From CAZQLE01 sp964593905 (GTDB taxonomy: Bacteria; Chloroflexota; Anaerolineae; Anaerolineales; Anaerolineaceae), in contig CAZQLE010000098.1 of NCBI GenBank assembly GCA_964593905.1, forward strand, positions 1 to 14,125: a stretch of 14,125 nucleotides of DNA. The letters run 5' to 3'. Under the pieces are notes generated by a model. It ran no database searches. It worked only from the letters and a program-made list of their open reading frames with translations, and was not told where the DNA came from. The translations under genes were made by a program, and so were the position numbers. Below are positions 1-6,568 of the stretch, piece after piece; the stretch's first letter is position 1, and every line of letters starts with the position of its first letter.

Positions 1-289
1 GGGTGGGGGTGGCGCTTGGCGCGATGCGGCTGCGGATGACCGGCAGATATAACCAGGCCAAAAAGACAAAGATGGCAAGGGCCAGCAGGCTGACCAGGAC
101 AATTTTAATGGTCTCGCCTTTTTCTTCCTCTTCTTCATCCTCATCCTCTTCTTCATCCACTTCGGGCAGGTCTTCTGGTTCGCCTGTGGGTTGCGGTCCT
201 TCATCCGCTGCGGAGGGTACGGGGCCGGGTAAATTTTCCGGGACTTCAGCCGGTTGGTTTTCAGATGGATCTTCGGAGGGGATGGTCAT
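1..289 (-). CDS. Partial acidic single-pass membrane protein (N-terminal part)
   Basis: An open frame starts at an ATG at 289-287 and runs leftward off the window edge, giving 96 residues without a stop. Residues 1-44 are rich in Pro, Glu and Ser. Residues 45-56 are an unbroken run of twelve Asp/Glu. A hydrophobic helix follows at about 62-82 (IKIVLVSLLALAIFVFLAWL), and the sequence then begins a Ser/Ala/Thr/Pro linker (SATPT). An in-frame TAA lies 27 bp upstream and no other start codon lies between, so the start is well fixed; a weak GGTGAG lies 3 nt upstream. The layout suggests a type II membrane protein with an acidic cytoplasmic tail and an extracytoplasmic domain beyond the window. No family was recognised and the function is unknown. 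It lies downstream of the GntR-type gene on the same strand, with a 79 bp gap. Confidence 0.7.
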   Translation of the reverse strand, partial: MTIPSEDPSENQPAEVPENLPGPVPSAADEGPQPTGEPEDLPEVDEEEDEDEEEEEKGETIKIVLVSLLALAIFVFLAWLYLPVIRSRIAPSATPT

Positions 290-327
290 GAACTCACCGA
301 ATTCTAAAGATAAGATTTAAAAACAAT

Positions 328-340
328 GGCAGTTATTGCC
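328..340 (-). terminator. Weak hairpin with T-tract after the GntR-type gene
   Basis: On the minus strand a short stem GGCA/TGCC with a 5-nt loop is followed by ATTGTTTTTAAA, 28 bp past the stop of the GntR-type gene. The stem is only 4 bp, so this is at best a weak intrinsic terminator. Confidence 0.3.
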
Positions 341-368
341 CCGGTGGCCTGACAGGCTGCGGTCGATG

Positions 369-1058
369 TTATTTTTCTCCGCCGGTTAACACTTGAATCA
401 GCTCTTGCATGGTGATTTCGACGTGAATATGCACAATGCGTTCGGCTTCATCGGGGTCGTGGTTTTCAAGTGCGCAAATCAGCGCCAGATGGTCATCGGT
501 ATCGTGTTCTTCACGGTGGGGTGGGGTGGTGGCGGTGCGGTTAAAGTTGCTCCACATCATGCTCGGGAACGATTCCCATAGCTGGGTGATGGTGCGGGTT
601 AGATAAGCGCGTTTGCTGGATTCAGCCACCTTTAGATGAAAGACCTTGTTCAACTGGCGATAATAGATCAGATCTTCCGGTGTTTTGGTATCGTTCATCT
701 GCTGATAAAGTTGTTTCAGGGTTTGCAAATCTTCTTCTGAAATAACTTCAGCGGCGGCGCGAGCGGCGCGGGCCTCTAAAAAGCTGCGCGTGGCATACAG
801 GTCGGCGATGTCTGCGATGGAAAACTCCACCACACGCACACCGTGATAGGGTACATGCTCCAGCAGCCCTTCGGCTTCCAAAATCTTGAAGGCCTCACGG
901 ATCGGCATCTGGCTGACGCCGTATTCCTGCGCCAGACGTTCCTGCCGCAGCCAATCACCAGGATGCAGTTTACCTTCCAGAATGTCGGCGCGTAATCGCT
1001 CGGCCACCCAGAAGCGCAGTTGTTTGTGTATGGCAGCAGTAGAATTGGTTGAATCCAT
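369..1058 (-). CDS. GntR-family transcriptional regulator, FadR/FCD subfamily
   Basis: A 229-residue DNA-binding regulator of the usual length for FCD-type GntR proteins. Residues about 12-78 form the N-terminal winged helix, with the family pattern RLAQEYGVSQMPIREAFKIL and the wing ending in GVRVVEF. Residues about 85-225 form the all-helical FCD effector domain. FCD proteins normally bind a metal through Asp-x3-His and two further His. Here the matching positions are Asn137-x3-His141, His190 and His212, so the Asp ligand is replaced by Asn while the 22-residue spacing of the last two His is kept. In this family a small carboxylate or sugar acid usually acts as ligand, but the ligand cannot be told here. 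The ATG at 1058 follows a good promoter (1097-1125) and a palindrome (1070-1079) that may be its own operator. No strong ribosome binding site is visible. The target genes are unknown. Confidence 0.93.
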   Translation of the reverse strand: MDSTNSTAAIHKQLRFWVAERLRADILEGKLHPGDWLRQERLAQEYGVSQMPIREAFKILEAEGLLEHVPYHGVRVVEFSIADIADLYATRSFLEARAARAAAEVISEEDLQTLKQLYQQMNDTKTPEDLIYYRQLNKVFHLKVAESSKRAYLTRTITQLWESFPSMMWSNFNRTATTPPHREEHDTDDHLALICALENHDPDEAERIVHIHVEITMQELIQVLTGGEK

Positions 1059-1069
1059 GAAATTAGATA

Positions 1070-1079
1070 TTAGATCTAA
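1070..1079. promoter_or_regulatory. Palindrome TTAGATCTAA, possible GntR operator
   Basis: A perfect 10-bp palindrome lies between the predicted promoter and the start codon of the GntR-type gene, with a partial repeat TTAGATAT at 1063-1070 beside it. Its place just downstream of the likely transcription start suits autorepression. It does not match the classic FadR-type TGGT-N-ACCA sequence, so the assignment is inference. Confidence 0.4.
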
Positions 1080-1096
1080 ACTTTAGTTTGTCTGTA

Positions 1097-1125
1097 AAGA
1101 TAGCATAGACCCCTGCTAAAGTCAA
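1097..1125 (-). promoter_or_regulatory. Sigma-70-type promoter for the GntR-type gene
   Basis: On the minus strand TTGACT (1125-1120) is separated by exactly 17 bp from TATCTT (1102-1097). A TGC extension immediately precedes the -10 box (extended -10). Transcription should begin near 1090, about 32 nt before the ATG of the GntR-type regulator. Confidence 0.65.
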
Positions 1126-1132
1126 TAATCCT

Positions 1133-1639
1133 TTATTGTTTCAAAAGCCCGGCAACTTCTTCGCCCCACCCGGAGATGGCATCCCAGTTGCGATAATCAC
1201 CCTCTTCCATCCTGGTAGATTTCAAGATTTTATTCAACGGGAAAGGAAATGCATCTGCTCGCCACACACCGGCAAAAGCGCTTTCGGCCAGCGGCGCAAG
1301 CCCGGCTTTTAATTGCGCCAGATAACCGGCGGTGGTAAGCTGATTGGTTTCGGTGGGGTCTTTGGCGGTCATGCACACCACAAAACAGGCGGTGGGGAGG
1401 TTGCCCAGTTTGCGCTGGTGACGGCGCACAAATTTACTGGCGTCACGGTGGATCTTGCCAATGCGAACCGCAGCACCCAGAATAACGGCGCTATACTCGT
1501 CCACGGTTTTCACATCCTTCATTTTTTGCAGTACTACTGGCAAACCTGCCTGCGAGAAAGATTTAGCAAGGTATTCTGCAACTTCTGCGGTCGATCCGCT
1601 CCAGGTTGCATAAGTAATCAGTACCGGTTTCGATTCCAT
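1133..1639 (-). CDS. Flavodoxin-domain protein, HemG-like (Flavodoxin_5)
   Basis: A 168-residue FMN-binding protein. Residues 10-17 (YATWSGST) are the phosphate-binding loop of flavodoxins. Residues 48-64 (EYSAVILGAAVRIGKIH) and 86-97 (FVVCMTAKDPTE) are the second and third nucleotide-binding strands, and the C-terminal GDYRNWDAI resembles the end of HemG. HemG is the menaquinone-dependent protoporphyrinogen oxidase, but no haem genes are near and related Flavodoxin_5 proteins have unknown roles, so only the fold is claimed. The frame is open back to a GTG at 1837, but the added 66 residues look non-coding in character. The ATG at 1639 is preceded by AGGAG with 6-nt spacing and starts directly at the beginning of the first flavodoxin strand, so it is preferred. 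It lies downstream of the PHP-domain gene on the same strand, with a 199 bp gap. Confidence 0.87.
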   Translation of the reverse strand: MESKPVLITYATWSGSTAEVAEYLAKSFSQAGLPVVLQKMKDVKTVDEYSAVILGAAVRIGKIHRDASKFVRRHQRKLGNLPTACFVVCMTAKDPTETNQLTTAGYLAQLKAGLAPLAESAFAGVWRADAFPFPLNKILKSTRMEEGDYRNWDAISGWGEEVAGLLKQ

Positions 1640-1645
1640 CGCCTG

Positions 1646-1650
1646 CTCCT
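1646..1650 (-). promoter_or_regulatory. Ribosome binding site that fixes the flavodoxin start
   Basis: AGGAG on the minus strand stands 6 nt before the ATG at 1639-1637. The upstream alternatives (ATG nine codons earlier, GTG at 1837) have nothing comparable, so this site decides the start of the flavodoxin gene. Confidence 0.75.
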
Positions 1651-1695
1651 GAAAATATCGATTCATATCATTATTGTACAGGATATTGGCAGGCA

Positions 1696-1770
1696 CAGGA
1701 AAAAATGGATTCACGTACCGCGCCGGGCACAATTTTACTGGCGCGGTATGGTTATCGGCAGGAAAAAATG
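1696..1770. repeat. Inverted repeat bracketed by a 12-bp direct repeat
   Basis: A perfect 9-bp inverted repeat, TACCGCGCC (1716-1724) and GGCGCGGTA (1740-1748), has a 15-nt spacer. It is bracketed by two exact copies of CAGGAAAAAATG at 1696-1707 and 1759-1770. It sits between the PHP and flavodoxin genes. It may form a hairpin at the end of the PHP transcript, though no T-tract follows in either direction. It may also be the relic of a small inserted element. Confidence 0.5.
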
Positions 1771-1838
1771 ATTGGATATGCCCGCTTGAATCCCTTTGGT
1801 TCCCACTTCCATAAAAACATACGGCAAGAATCGACACA

Positions 1839-2615
1839 CTATGCTGCTGACAGACAGACTGGCTGTGCAGTGAGGGCGTGATTAAGACGTTTCAAGGTCA
1901 ATGGTTTTTGCGGGTGGTCGTTCCAGCTTACCCAACCAAGCATTCGCAGCATATAGTGGGGAAGCCATTCGCGGATTACCTGTATGCCGGTCAAATGACC
2001 ATTTTGAATGGCGCAAGTGGAGCGGTTGAGAAGGGTCTGCCGCAAGTCGTCAGCCGTTGTACCCGAAAAAAGCGTTGTCCCATGACCAATCATGCCCAGA
2101 ATGTGGGCATCACTGGACCCAATTTGCGCCAGCGGCAGCTCGCGGGCAGCTTCTGCGGTAATGCTGTTGCTGCGGGTATAGACCAGTCCACCATTATAAA
2201 CTTCGATTCCCACCAACACCTGGCGGGTAACGCTGTCGGTCAGAGCTTTTTTTATTGCCTCAAATGAAAGGCTGCTGGTGCCGCGCGCAGTTGGATGAGG
2301 GGCAATGCAAAGGCCGCCCAGTTCGCCAACCCTTAGCAGCGTCTCTTTCAATGAGAGTTCCGCTGGGATGAGTTGTTCGATGAACAGAGCAATTAGATGC
2401 CCTTCTGAAGTGCTGATCTCACACCCCGGGATGACCTCCAGGCCGTAATGCGGGGCCAGATCCATTGCCTGGCGAACCCCGCTGACACTGTCATGGTCTG
2501 TTACGGCCAACACATTTAATCCGGTATGGTCGGCGGCGTATTTAAGAATTGCCGGGATGGACGAGGTGGCATCGTAACTGTGGATGGAATGGATATGTAA
2601 ATCTGCCAGTCCCAT
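1839..2615 (-). CDS. PHP-domain metal-dependent phosphoesterase
   Basis: A 258-residue protein of the PHP (polymerase and histidinol phosphatase) superfamily, closest in layout to the stand-alone YciV/TrpH-type enzymes that hydrolyse phosphoesters of nucleotides or short RNA ends. All expected metal ligands are visible: His7 and His9 in DLHIHS, Asp15, Asp40-His41 in TDHD, Glu66 in GCEIS, His73, His107 in APHP, and Asp169/His171 in SSDAH. These would hold a two- or three-metal centre. The last 45 or so residues, rich in Trp and Leu (WLPHYMLRMLGWVSW), lie outside the core. No signal peptide is present, so it should be cytoplasmic. The ATG at 2615 has a strong GGAGAGGA about 8 nt upstream. The upstream membrane-protein gene ends 124 bp away on the same strand and co-transcription is possible. 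The substrate cannot be told. Confidence 0.9.
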   Translation of the reverse strand: MGLADLHIHSIHSYDATSSIPAILKYAADHTGLNVLAVTDHDSVSGVRQAMDLAPHYGLEVIPGCEISTSEGHLIALFIEQLIPAELSLKETLLRVGELGGLCIAPHPTARGTSSLSFEAIKKALTDSVTRQVLVGIEVYNGGLVYTRSNSITAEAARELPLAQIGSSDAHILGMIGHGTTLFSGTTADDLRQTLLNRSTCAIQNGHLTGIQVIREWLPHYMLRMLGWVSWNDHPQKPLTLKRLNHALTAQPVCLSAA

Positions 2616-2739
2616 AATTCAGTCCTCTCCTGTGGGTAAGTTTGTTTTTCTTTCACAATACCCACCGGATGTTAAGAGGCTTTGAAGGACTGTTTAAGAA
2701 GACAGGCAGTGCGTGTTAAATTATGCGCCGGCGCTGGGA

Positions 2740-4503
2740 TTAACGAACCCGTTTCTGGTAGATCTTGCCGGTTTCATCTTCATAGACCCGTTCCCAGGTT
2801 TGCTTAAAGGTTTCGCCGGGGGTAAATTCGGGGCGGTTCACCACCACGTAATATTCGGGGTCAAGCTGTTTTACCTGGTCTGATCTGCCCAGGGGGTAGT
2901 GCAGTTTGGTGGGCGAGTTGGTGAAACCGGGGCCATATAGATAGTAAAAGACACCGCCTTCGATCTGAATGGCTTTGTGGCGCAGGTTGCGCTGCACATA
3001 ATCATAGACGCTGTGGTAACCATCCACACCGACCGGGTCGCGAAACTCATCGCGCAGCACAATTGTATTGGCCGGGTTGAAATCGAGCAGAAACCGATTC
3101 TGAAAGATAAACCCGCCTGCTGCAGCGAGAATGAGCAGACCGGCCACGGTTTGAACCCCGCTAAATTTCTTTAGCCAGGCAAAAAAGCGGGTGACTTGCT
3201 TTTCAAGCAGGCCGTCCAACAGGCAGAGCAGCAGGGTCCACTCATAAGCCACCAGGGCAATGCCCAGCCGCCAGGCGGTGCGGGTGGGCTCCTGGGTGGT
3301 TTTTTGAAAGGCCGATTCAGGCGTAAATGCAAAGGCCACCAGCAACACCACAAAGGCGGCGGCAATGCGCCAGTAGGGTACGCGCTTCCACAGTGCAAAC
3401 AGCAGGCTCAGCCCGACCACGAGCAGCAGAAATTGGAAGTTGCGCGGCAGATGGGCATAGAAGAACGGGTTGGTCAGGTTTTTGCTGATCGACCATTCGG
3501 CCATCACCCACACCCCTTCGGGGAAAATGGTGCCGATCAGAATCAGGTTGCGTACGATCCAGGCGGCGCCGGGCAGAATGCACAAAGCGGCATAGCCGAT
3601 TTCTTTATAGGGCAGGCGGCGGGTCTGGGCCCAGTTTTTAACCCACTGGAAGAGCACCAGCAGCCAGAGCGGCGCCACCACAAACATGCCGGCCGGTTTG
3701 GTGGCCAGCACCAACAGTGAACTGTAGGCCAGACCGGGCAGGTGCAGACGGCTTTCTTTTGCGCTGCGCCCGATGGGTGCGTGCAGGATGGCGCTCATCA
3801 CCCCCACGGCGGTGAACAGATCGTTCTTGCCCACCATATAAGCCTGATCGAGAAAGATGTAGAACGGGTTGCCTTTTACGGTGATCAGCTCACTGGTGAT
3901 GATCAGCAGAGTGGCCAGCCATAAAAAACCGCCCGGCAGCCGGGTGTAACGGCGGGCCAACAGCCACAGGTTGAGCGCAAAGAAAAGTGCAATCAGCAGG
4001 GTAATCAGGCCATACAGCCGCTCATCGCGGGTAAGCAGCAGCACGAAGGAAAAGAGTGATTCGAAACCAAAGGGATATTCTCCATAGGGAATGGAAAGGT
4101 CCCAGACGTTGCCGCTGCGAAACAGTTCAACCGCCTTGGGCAGGTGGTAGGCCCCGGCATCCCAGTGCAGCACATCGCTGATGGGGGTCAGCGGCCAGAA
4201 GCCAGTAGGGAGCAGGATCAGCCCCAGCAAGATGAGACACCCGGCCGCCGCGGCAAAACCATCCAGACGTTGAGCGGGGTTGGTTTCGGTTGAAAACGCA
4301 TCCCAAAAATGTTCCGGGTCCCAGCGGATATAAATGAAAAAGGCCAGCAGCGCAATGAGCAGCGTGGCGAGCAGGGGGAACGGGCCGCGATACAGCCCGG
4401 CCATCCCCAGAATTTGAGCGCTGAAAACTTCACCGAAAAACAGGCACAGCAGCAACCGGTAAAGAAGCGCCAGTGTTTGCTGAAATGAATTGTGTTTTTT
4501 CAA
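2740..4503 (-). CDS. Polytopic membrane protein, GT-C glycosyltransferase-like
   Basis: A 587-residue integral membrane protein with about ten hydrophobic helices. The first three are near residues 10-36, 42-60 and 84-104. Others lie near 162-182, 190-208, 256-288, 302-325, 356-374, 380-394 and 450-466, and a soluble C-terminal segment spans 470-587. The loop after helix 3 reads SDVLHWDAGAYHLPKAVEL, with Asp110, Asp115, His120 and Pro122. Its acidic residues and Y-H-x-P pattern resemble the first extracytoplasmic loop of bacterial ArnT/PMT-type GT-C enzymes, which move sugars from polyprenyl-phosphate carriers. A specific substrate cannot be named. The start codon is TTG at 4503-4501, chosen because the next Met (residue 34) is inside the first membrane helix and GAGG lies 5 nt upstream. 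A strong promoter lies at 4533-4561. This is the first gene of the leftward group. Confidence 0.8.
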   Translation of the reverse strand: MKKHNSFQQTLALLYRLLLCLFFGEVFSAQILGMAGLYRGPFPLLATLLIALLAFFIYIRWDPEHFWDAFSTETNPAQRLDGFAAAAGCLILLGLILLPTGFWPLTPISDVLHWDAGAYHLPKAVELFRSGNVWDLSIPYGEYPFGFESLFSFVLLLTRDERLYGLITLLIALFFALNLWLLARRYTRLPGGFLWLATLLIITSELITVKGNPFYIFLDQAYMVGKNDLFTAVGVMSAILHAPIGRSAKESRLHLPGLAYSSLLVLATKPAGMFVVAPLWLLVLFQWVKNWAQTRRLPYKEIGYAALCILPGAAWIVRNLILIGTIFPEGVWVMAEWSISKNLTNPFFYAHLPRNFQFLLLVVGLSLLFALWKRVPYWRIAAAFVVLLVAFAFTPESAFQKTTQEPTRTAWRLGIALVAYEWTLLLCLLDGLLEKQVTRFFAWLKKFSGVQTVAGLLILAAAGGFIFQNRFLLDFNPANTIVLRDEFRDPVGVDGYHSVYDYVQRNLRHKAIQIEGGVFYYLYGPGFTNSPTKLHYPLGRSDQVKQLDPEYYVVVNRPEFTPGETFKQTWERVYEDETGKIYQKRVR

Positions 4504-4508
4504 GGGAA

Positions 4509-4512
4509 CCTC
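4509..4512 (-). promoter_or_regulatory. Ribosome binding site supporting a TTG start
   Basis: GAGG on the minus strand is 5 nt before the TTG at 4503-4501. The ATG just upstream (ATGAGG) is out of frame and stops after four codons, so this site supports initiation at TTG for the membrane protein. Confidence 0.6.
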
Positions 4513-4532
4513 ATGGATTGTTGCCTGAGCAA

Positions 4533-4561
4533 CTTATACCAGCGGATGAACCAATAGTCAA
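4533..4561 (-). promoter_or_regulatory. Sigma-70-type promoter for the membrane-protein gene
   Basis: On the minus strand TTGACT (4561-4556) and TATAAG (4538-4533) are separated by exactly 17 bp. Transcription should start near 4526, giving a leader of about 23 nt before the TTG start. It points away from the pst operon, so this intergenic region is divergent. Confidence 0.7.
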
Positions 4562-4577
4562 TATGGAGGAATTCAGG

Positions 4578-4676
4578 ATGGGTATCATCATCGGGCATGG
4601 CCTGTCTCAACCGGGGCTGCGCTGCGCCGGGACTTGGTGGGCCAGCCGGCACACAGGCCGGGTTGGGGGCAACTAG
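4578..4676 (+). CDS. Possible 32-residue small protein, unrecognised
   Basis: A short open frame starts at the ATG at 4578, with a perfect GGAGG at 4565-4569 and 8-nt spacing. It encodes 32 residues beginning MGIIIGHGLSQPGL and ending GRVGGN, with one Cys (residue 16) and two adjacent Trp. It is in the pst side of the divergent region, upstream of the Pho-box-like repeats. No promoter was found for it and no homologue was recognised. The ribosome binding site is the only support, and the GC-rich stretch could instead be non-coding. Confidence 0.25.
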   Translation: MGIIIGHGLSQPGLRCAGTWWASRHTGRVGGN

Positions 4677-4684
4677 TTGTTGAT

Positions 4685-4736
4685 TTAACTGGTAATCGTT
4701 AAAATTTTGTTAATACATGGATTAACTGTTGTTAAA
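4685..4736 (+). promoter_or_regulatory. Pho-box-like run of TTAA half-sites upstream of pstS
   Basis: TTAA cores begin at 4685, 4699, 4710, 4722 and 4732, so the last four are spaced 11, 12 and 10 bp apart, about one helical turn. PhoB and PhoP response regulators bind direct repeats with 11-bp period (CTGTCAT in enterobacteria, TTAACA in bacilli). The final half-site, GTTAAA at 4731-4736, occupies the -35 position of the pstS promoter, as in PhoB-activated promoters. Assignment to a PhoB/PhoP-type activator is inference from arrangement and from the gene downstream. Confidence 0.6.
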
Positions 4737-4753
4737 AACAGCCACTCATGAGG

Positions 4754-4759
4754 TATACT
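4754..4759 (+). promoter_or_regulatory. -10 box of the pst operon promoter
   Basis: TATACT matches the -10 consensus at 5 of 6 positions and is 17 bp from GTTAAA (4731-4736), a poor -35 that would need an activator. Transcription should begin near 4766, only about 4 nt before the pstS ATG. Confidence 0.6.
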
Positions 4760-4769
4760 TATTCGCGAT

Positions 4770-5666
4770 ATGCGCTTCATAAAAACCCTCATTCTTGCTG
4801 CTCTTATGCTTATCCTGGCTGCCTGCAGTTCGGCTTCCTCGCAGGGTGATGTTTCTGCCGGGGAGCAGGTTTACATTCAAAACAAAGGCTCTGACACCAT
4901 GGTCAATATTGCGCTGGCCTGGGCCGAGTTTTATCAGGCAAACCATCCCGAAGTGCGCATCTCGGTGAGCGGCGGGGGGTCAGGGACGGGTATCGCCGCG
5001 CTGTTGAGTAAGACGGTGGATATAGCCAATGCTTCTCGGGCCATTAAACAGGATGAAATTGACCAGGCAGAGGAAATTGGGGTGACACCGGTTGAGTTTG
5101 CCGTGGCGCGAGATGCCATTGCGGTGATTGTCAACCCGCATAACCCGGTGGGGAAGTTGAGCCTGCAACAGATTTCGGATATCTATACCGGTAAGATTAA
5201 TAACTGGGCCGAGCTGGGGGGGGAAGACCGCCCAATTGTGCGCCTTTCACGTGAGACCAATTCGGGCACCCATGTTTATTTTCTGGAAGAAGTGATTCGT
5301 CTGGGGAATAAAGACGATAAGACGATTTTCTCGGCCAATACACTGCTGCTGCCTTCTTCAGAGGGGATTATTGCCGAGGTGCAGGATAACCCGAATGCCA
5401 TTGGGTATGACGGGCTGGGCTATATCACTCCCGAAGTGAAAATGGTCGCAGTGCAGGATAAAGACGGCGGAGAATATGTGCTGCCTTCCATCGCATCGGT
5501 CAATGATGGCAGCTATGCCATTTCGCGTGATCTGTATATGTACACCAGCGGCGAACCGCAGGGTGTGCTCAGAGCGTATCTGGATTGGATTTTGACCGCC
5601 GAAGCGCAGAAAATTGTCCAGGATCTGGGTTTTGTTCCCGTTCTTGTTGAGGGCGCCAGCCAATGA
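4770..5666 (+). CDS. pstS: Phosphate ABC transporter, substrate-binding lipoprotein PstS
   Basis: A 298-residue binding protein that captures phosphate outside the membrane and delivers it to PstC-PstA. Residues 1-18 are a lipoprotein signal with basic head MRFIK, a hydrophobic core and lipobox LAAC; Cys19 is the lipidation site. Phosphate-contact loops of the PstS family are visible: GSDTM (40-44), SGGGSGTGI (67-75) and the RETNSGTH segment (161-168) with Arg161, Ser165, Gly166 and Thr167. YTGKINNW (139-146) is another family hallmark. The ATG at 4770 is fixed by the signal peptide. No ribosome binding site precedes it, and the -10 box is 10 bp away, so translation is probably from a nearly leaderless mRNA. 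It is the first gene of pstSCAB, preceded by Pho-box-like repeats, and its stop overlaps the pstC start. Confidence 0.96.
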   Translation: MRFIKTLILAALMLILAACSSASSQGDVSAGEQVYIQNKGSDTMVNIALAWAEFYQANHPEVRISVSGGGSGTGIAALLSKTVDIANASRAIKQDEIDQAEEIGVTPVEFAVARDAIAVIVNPHNPVGKLSLQQISDIYTGKINNWAELGGEDRPIVRLSRETNSGTHVYFLEEVIRLGNKDDKTIFSANTLLLPSSEGIIAEVQDNPNAIGYDGLGYITPEVKMVAVQDKDGGEYVLPSIASVNDGSYAISRDLYMYTSGEPQGVLRAYLDWILTAEAQKIVQDLGFVPVLVEGASQ

Positions 5667-6559
5667 TGCCAACCCGAAATGTCACCGAACGCGCTATCAC
5701 CCGCCTGATTCAATTAACCGGGTATTCGAGCATTTTGTTTGTGATTCTGATCCTTTATTTCCTGATCTCCGAGGGTCTTCCGGCGCTTCAGGATGTTTCG
5801 CTGCAAAACCTGGCCGGCACCCGCTGGTATCCGATTGAAGCGCTGTACGGTATTCTGCCTTTAATTCTGGGCACGCTGCTGGTGACGATTGGCGCAGCGA
5901 TGATCGCAGTGCCGTTTGGGGTGTTGACGGCGGTGTTCCTTTCTGAGATCGCCCCAAACTGGGTGCGAGAAATTCTTAAGCCGTTGGTTGAGATTTTGGC
6001 GGGTTTTCCATCGGTTTTGCTTGGTTTTCTGGGGGTGCTGGTTGTTTCACCCTTCCTGCGTGATTTTCTGGATCTGCCCACCGGTCTGACTGCATTTACC
6101 GGTTCGCTGCTGCTGGCCGGGATCGCCATGCCGACGATTGTATCCATTGCGGAAGATGCGCTCAACAATGTGCCGCAGTCTTATCGTCATGCTGCGCTGG
6201 CGGTTGGCGCCACCCGCTGGCAGACCATCTGGGGAATTACCTTCCCGGCGGCGCGCAGTGGAATTTTGACCGCGATTATGCTCGGGGTGGGCCGCGCGAT
6301 GGGTGAAACAATGACGGTGATGATGGTGACCGGGAACGCCCCTGTGCTGCCGGCTTCATTGAACGCGCTTTTTCTGCCCATTCGAACCATGACCGCCACC
6401 ATTGCCTCTGAGATGGGTGAAGTTGCCACCGGCAGTGACCATTATCACGTCCTGTTCTTTATTGGCATCGTCCTGTTTATTTTTTCACTGACGGTGAACA
6501 TCATCGCCACCCGCATCAGCCAGCGCCGTCAGACGCGCGCCGAGCGTGTTCTCTCATAG
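5663..6559 (+). CDS. pstC: Phosphate ABC transporter permease PstC
   Basis: A 298-residue permease that forms the membrane channel with PstA. Six hydrophobic helices are visible near residues 20-37, 62-82, 84-96, 108-130, 145-162 and 262-284. The cytoplasmic EAA loop that couples to the ATPase spans about 172-205, with the family signature HAALAVGATRWQTIWGITFP, and RAMGETMTVMMVTGN follows at 211-225. The start ATG overlaps the pstS stop as ATGA, typical of translational coupling; GAGGG lies 10 nt upstream within pstS. A second ATG immediately follows and could also be used. The protein ends in the basic stretch RISQRRQTRAER. Co-transcribed with pstS, pstA and pstB. Confidence 0.96.
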   Translation: MMPTRNVTERAITRLIQLTGYSSILFVILILYFLISEGLPALQDVSLQNLAGTRWYPIEALYGILPLILGTLLVTIGAAMIAVPFGVLTAVFLSEIAPNWVREILKPLVEILAGFPSVLLGFLGVLVVSPFLRDFLDLPTGLTAFTGSLLLAGIAMPTIVSIAEDALNNVPQSYRHAALAVGATRWQTIWGITFPAARSGILTAIMLGVGRAMGETMTVMMVTGNAPVLPASLNALFLPIRTMTATIASEMGEVATGSDHYHVLFFIGIVLFIFSLTVNIIATRISQRRQTRAERVLS

Positions 6560-6568
6560 GGGAATGTC

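Noticed and set aside
3..320. Serine-rich 105-residue open frame on the plus strand
   Set aside because: It is the antisense reading of the Asp/Glu codon run (GAA/GAG read as TTC/TCC/TCT) in the minus-strand membrane protein, which has a clean start, an acidic domain and a TM helix.
1640..1837. Longer flavodoxin form starting at GTG 1837
   Set aside because: The extra 66 residues match nothing expected for the fold, overlap an inverted repeat, and lack a ribosome binding site; ATG 1639 has AGGAG at ideal spacing.
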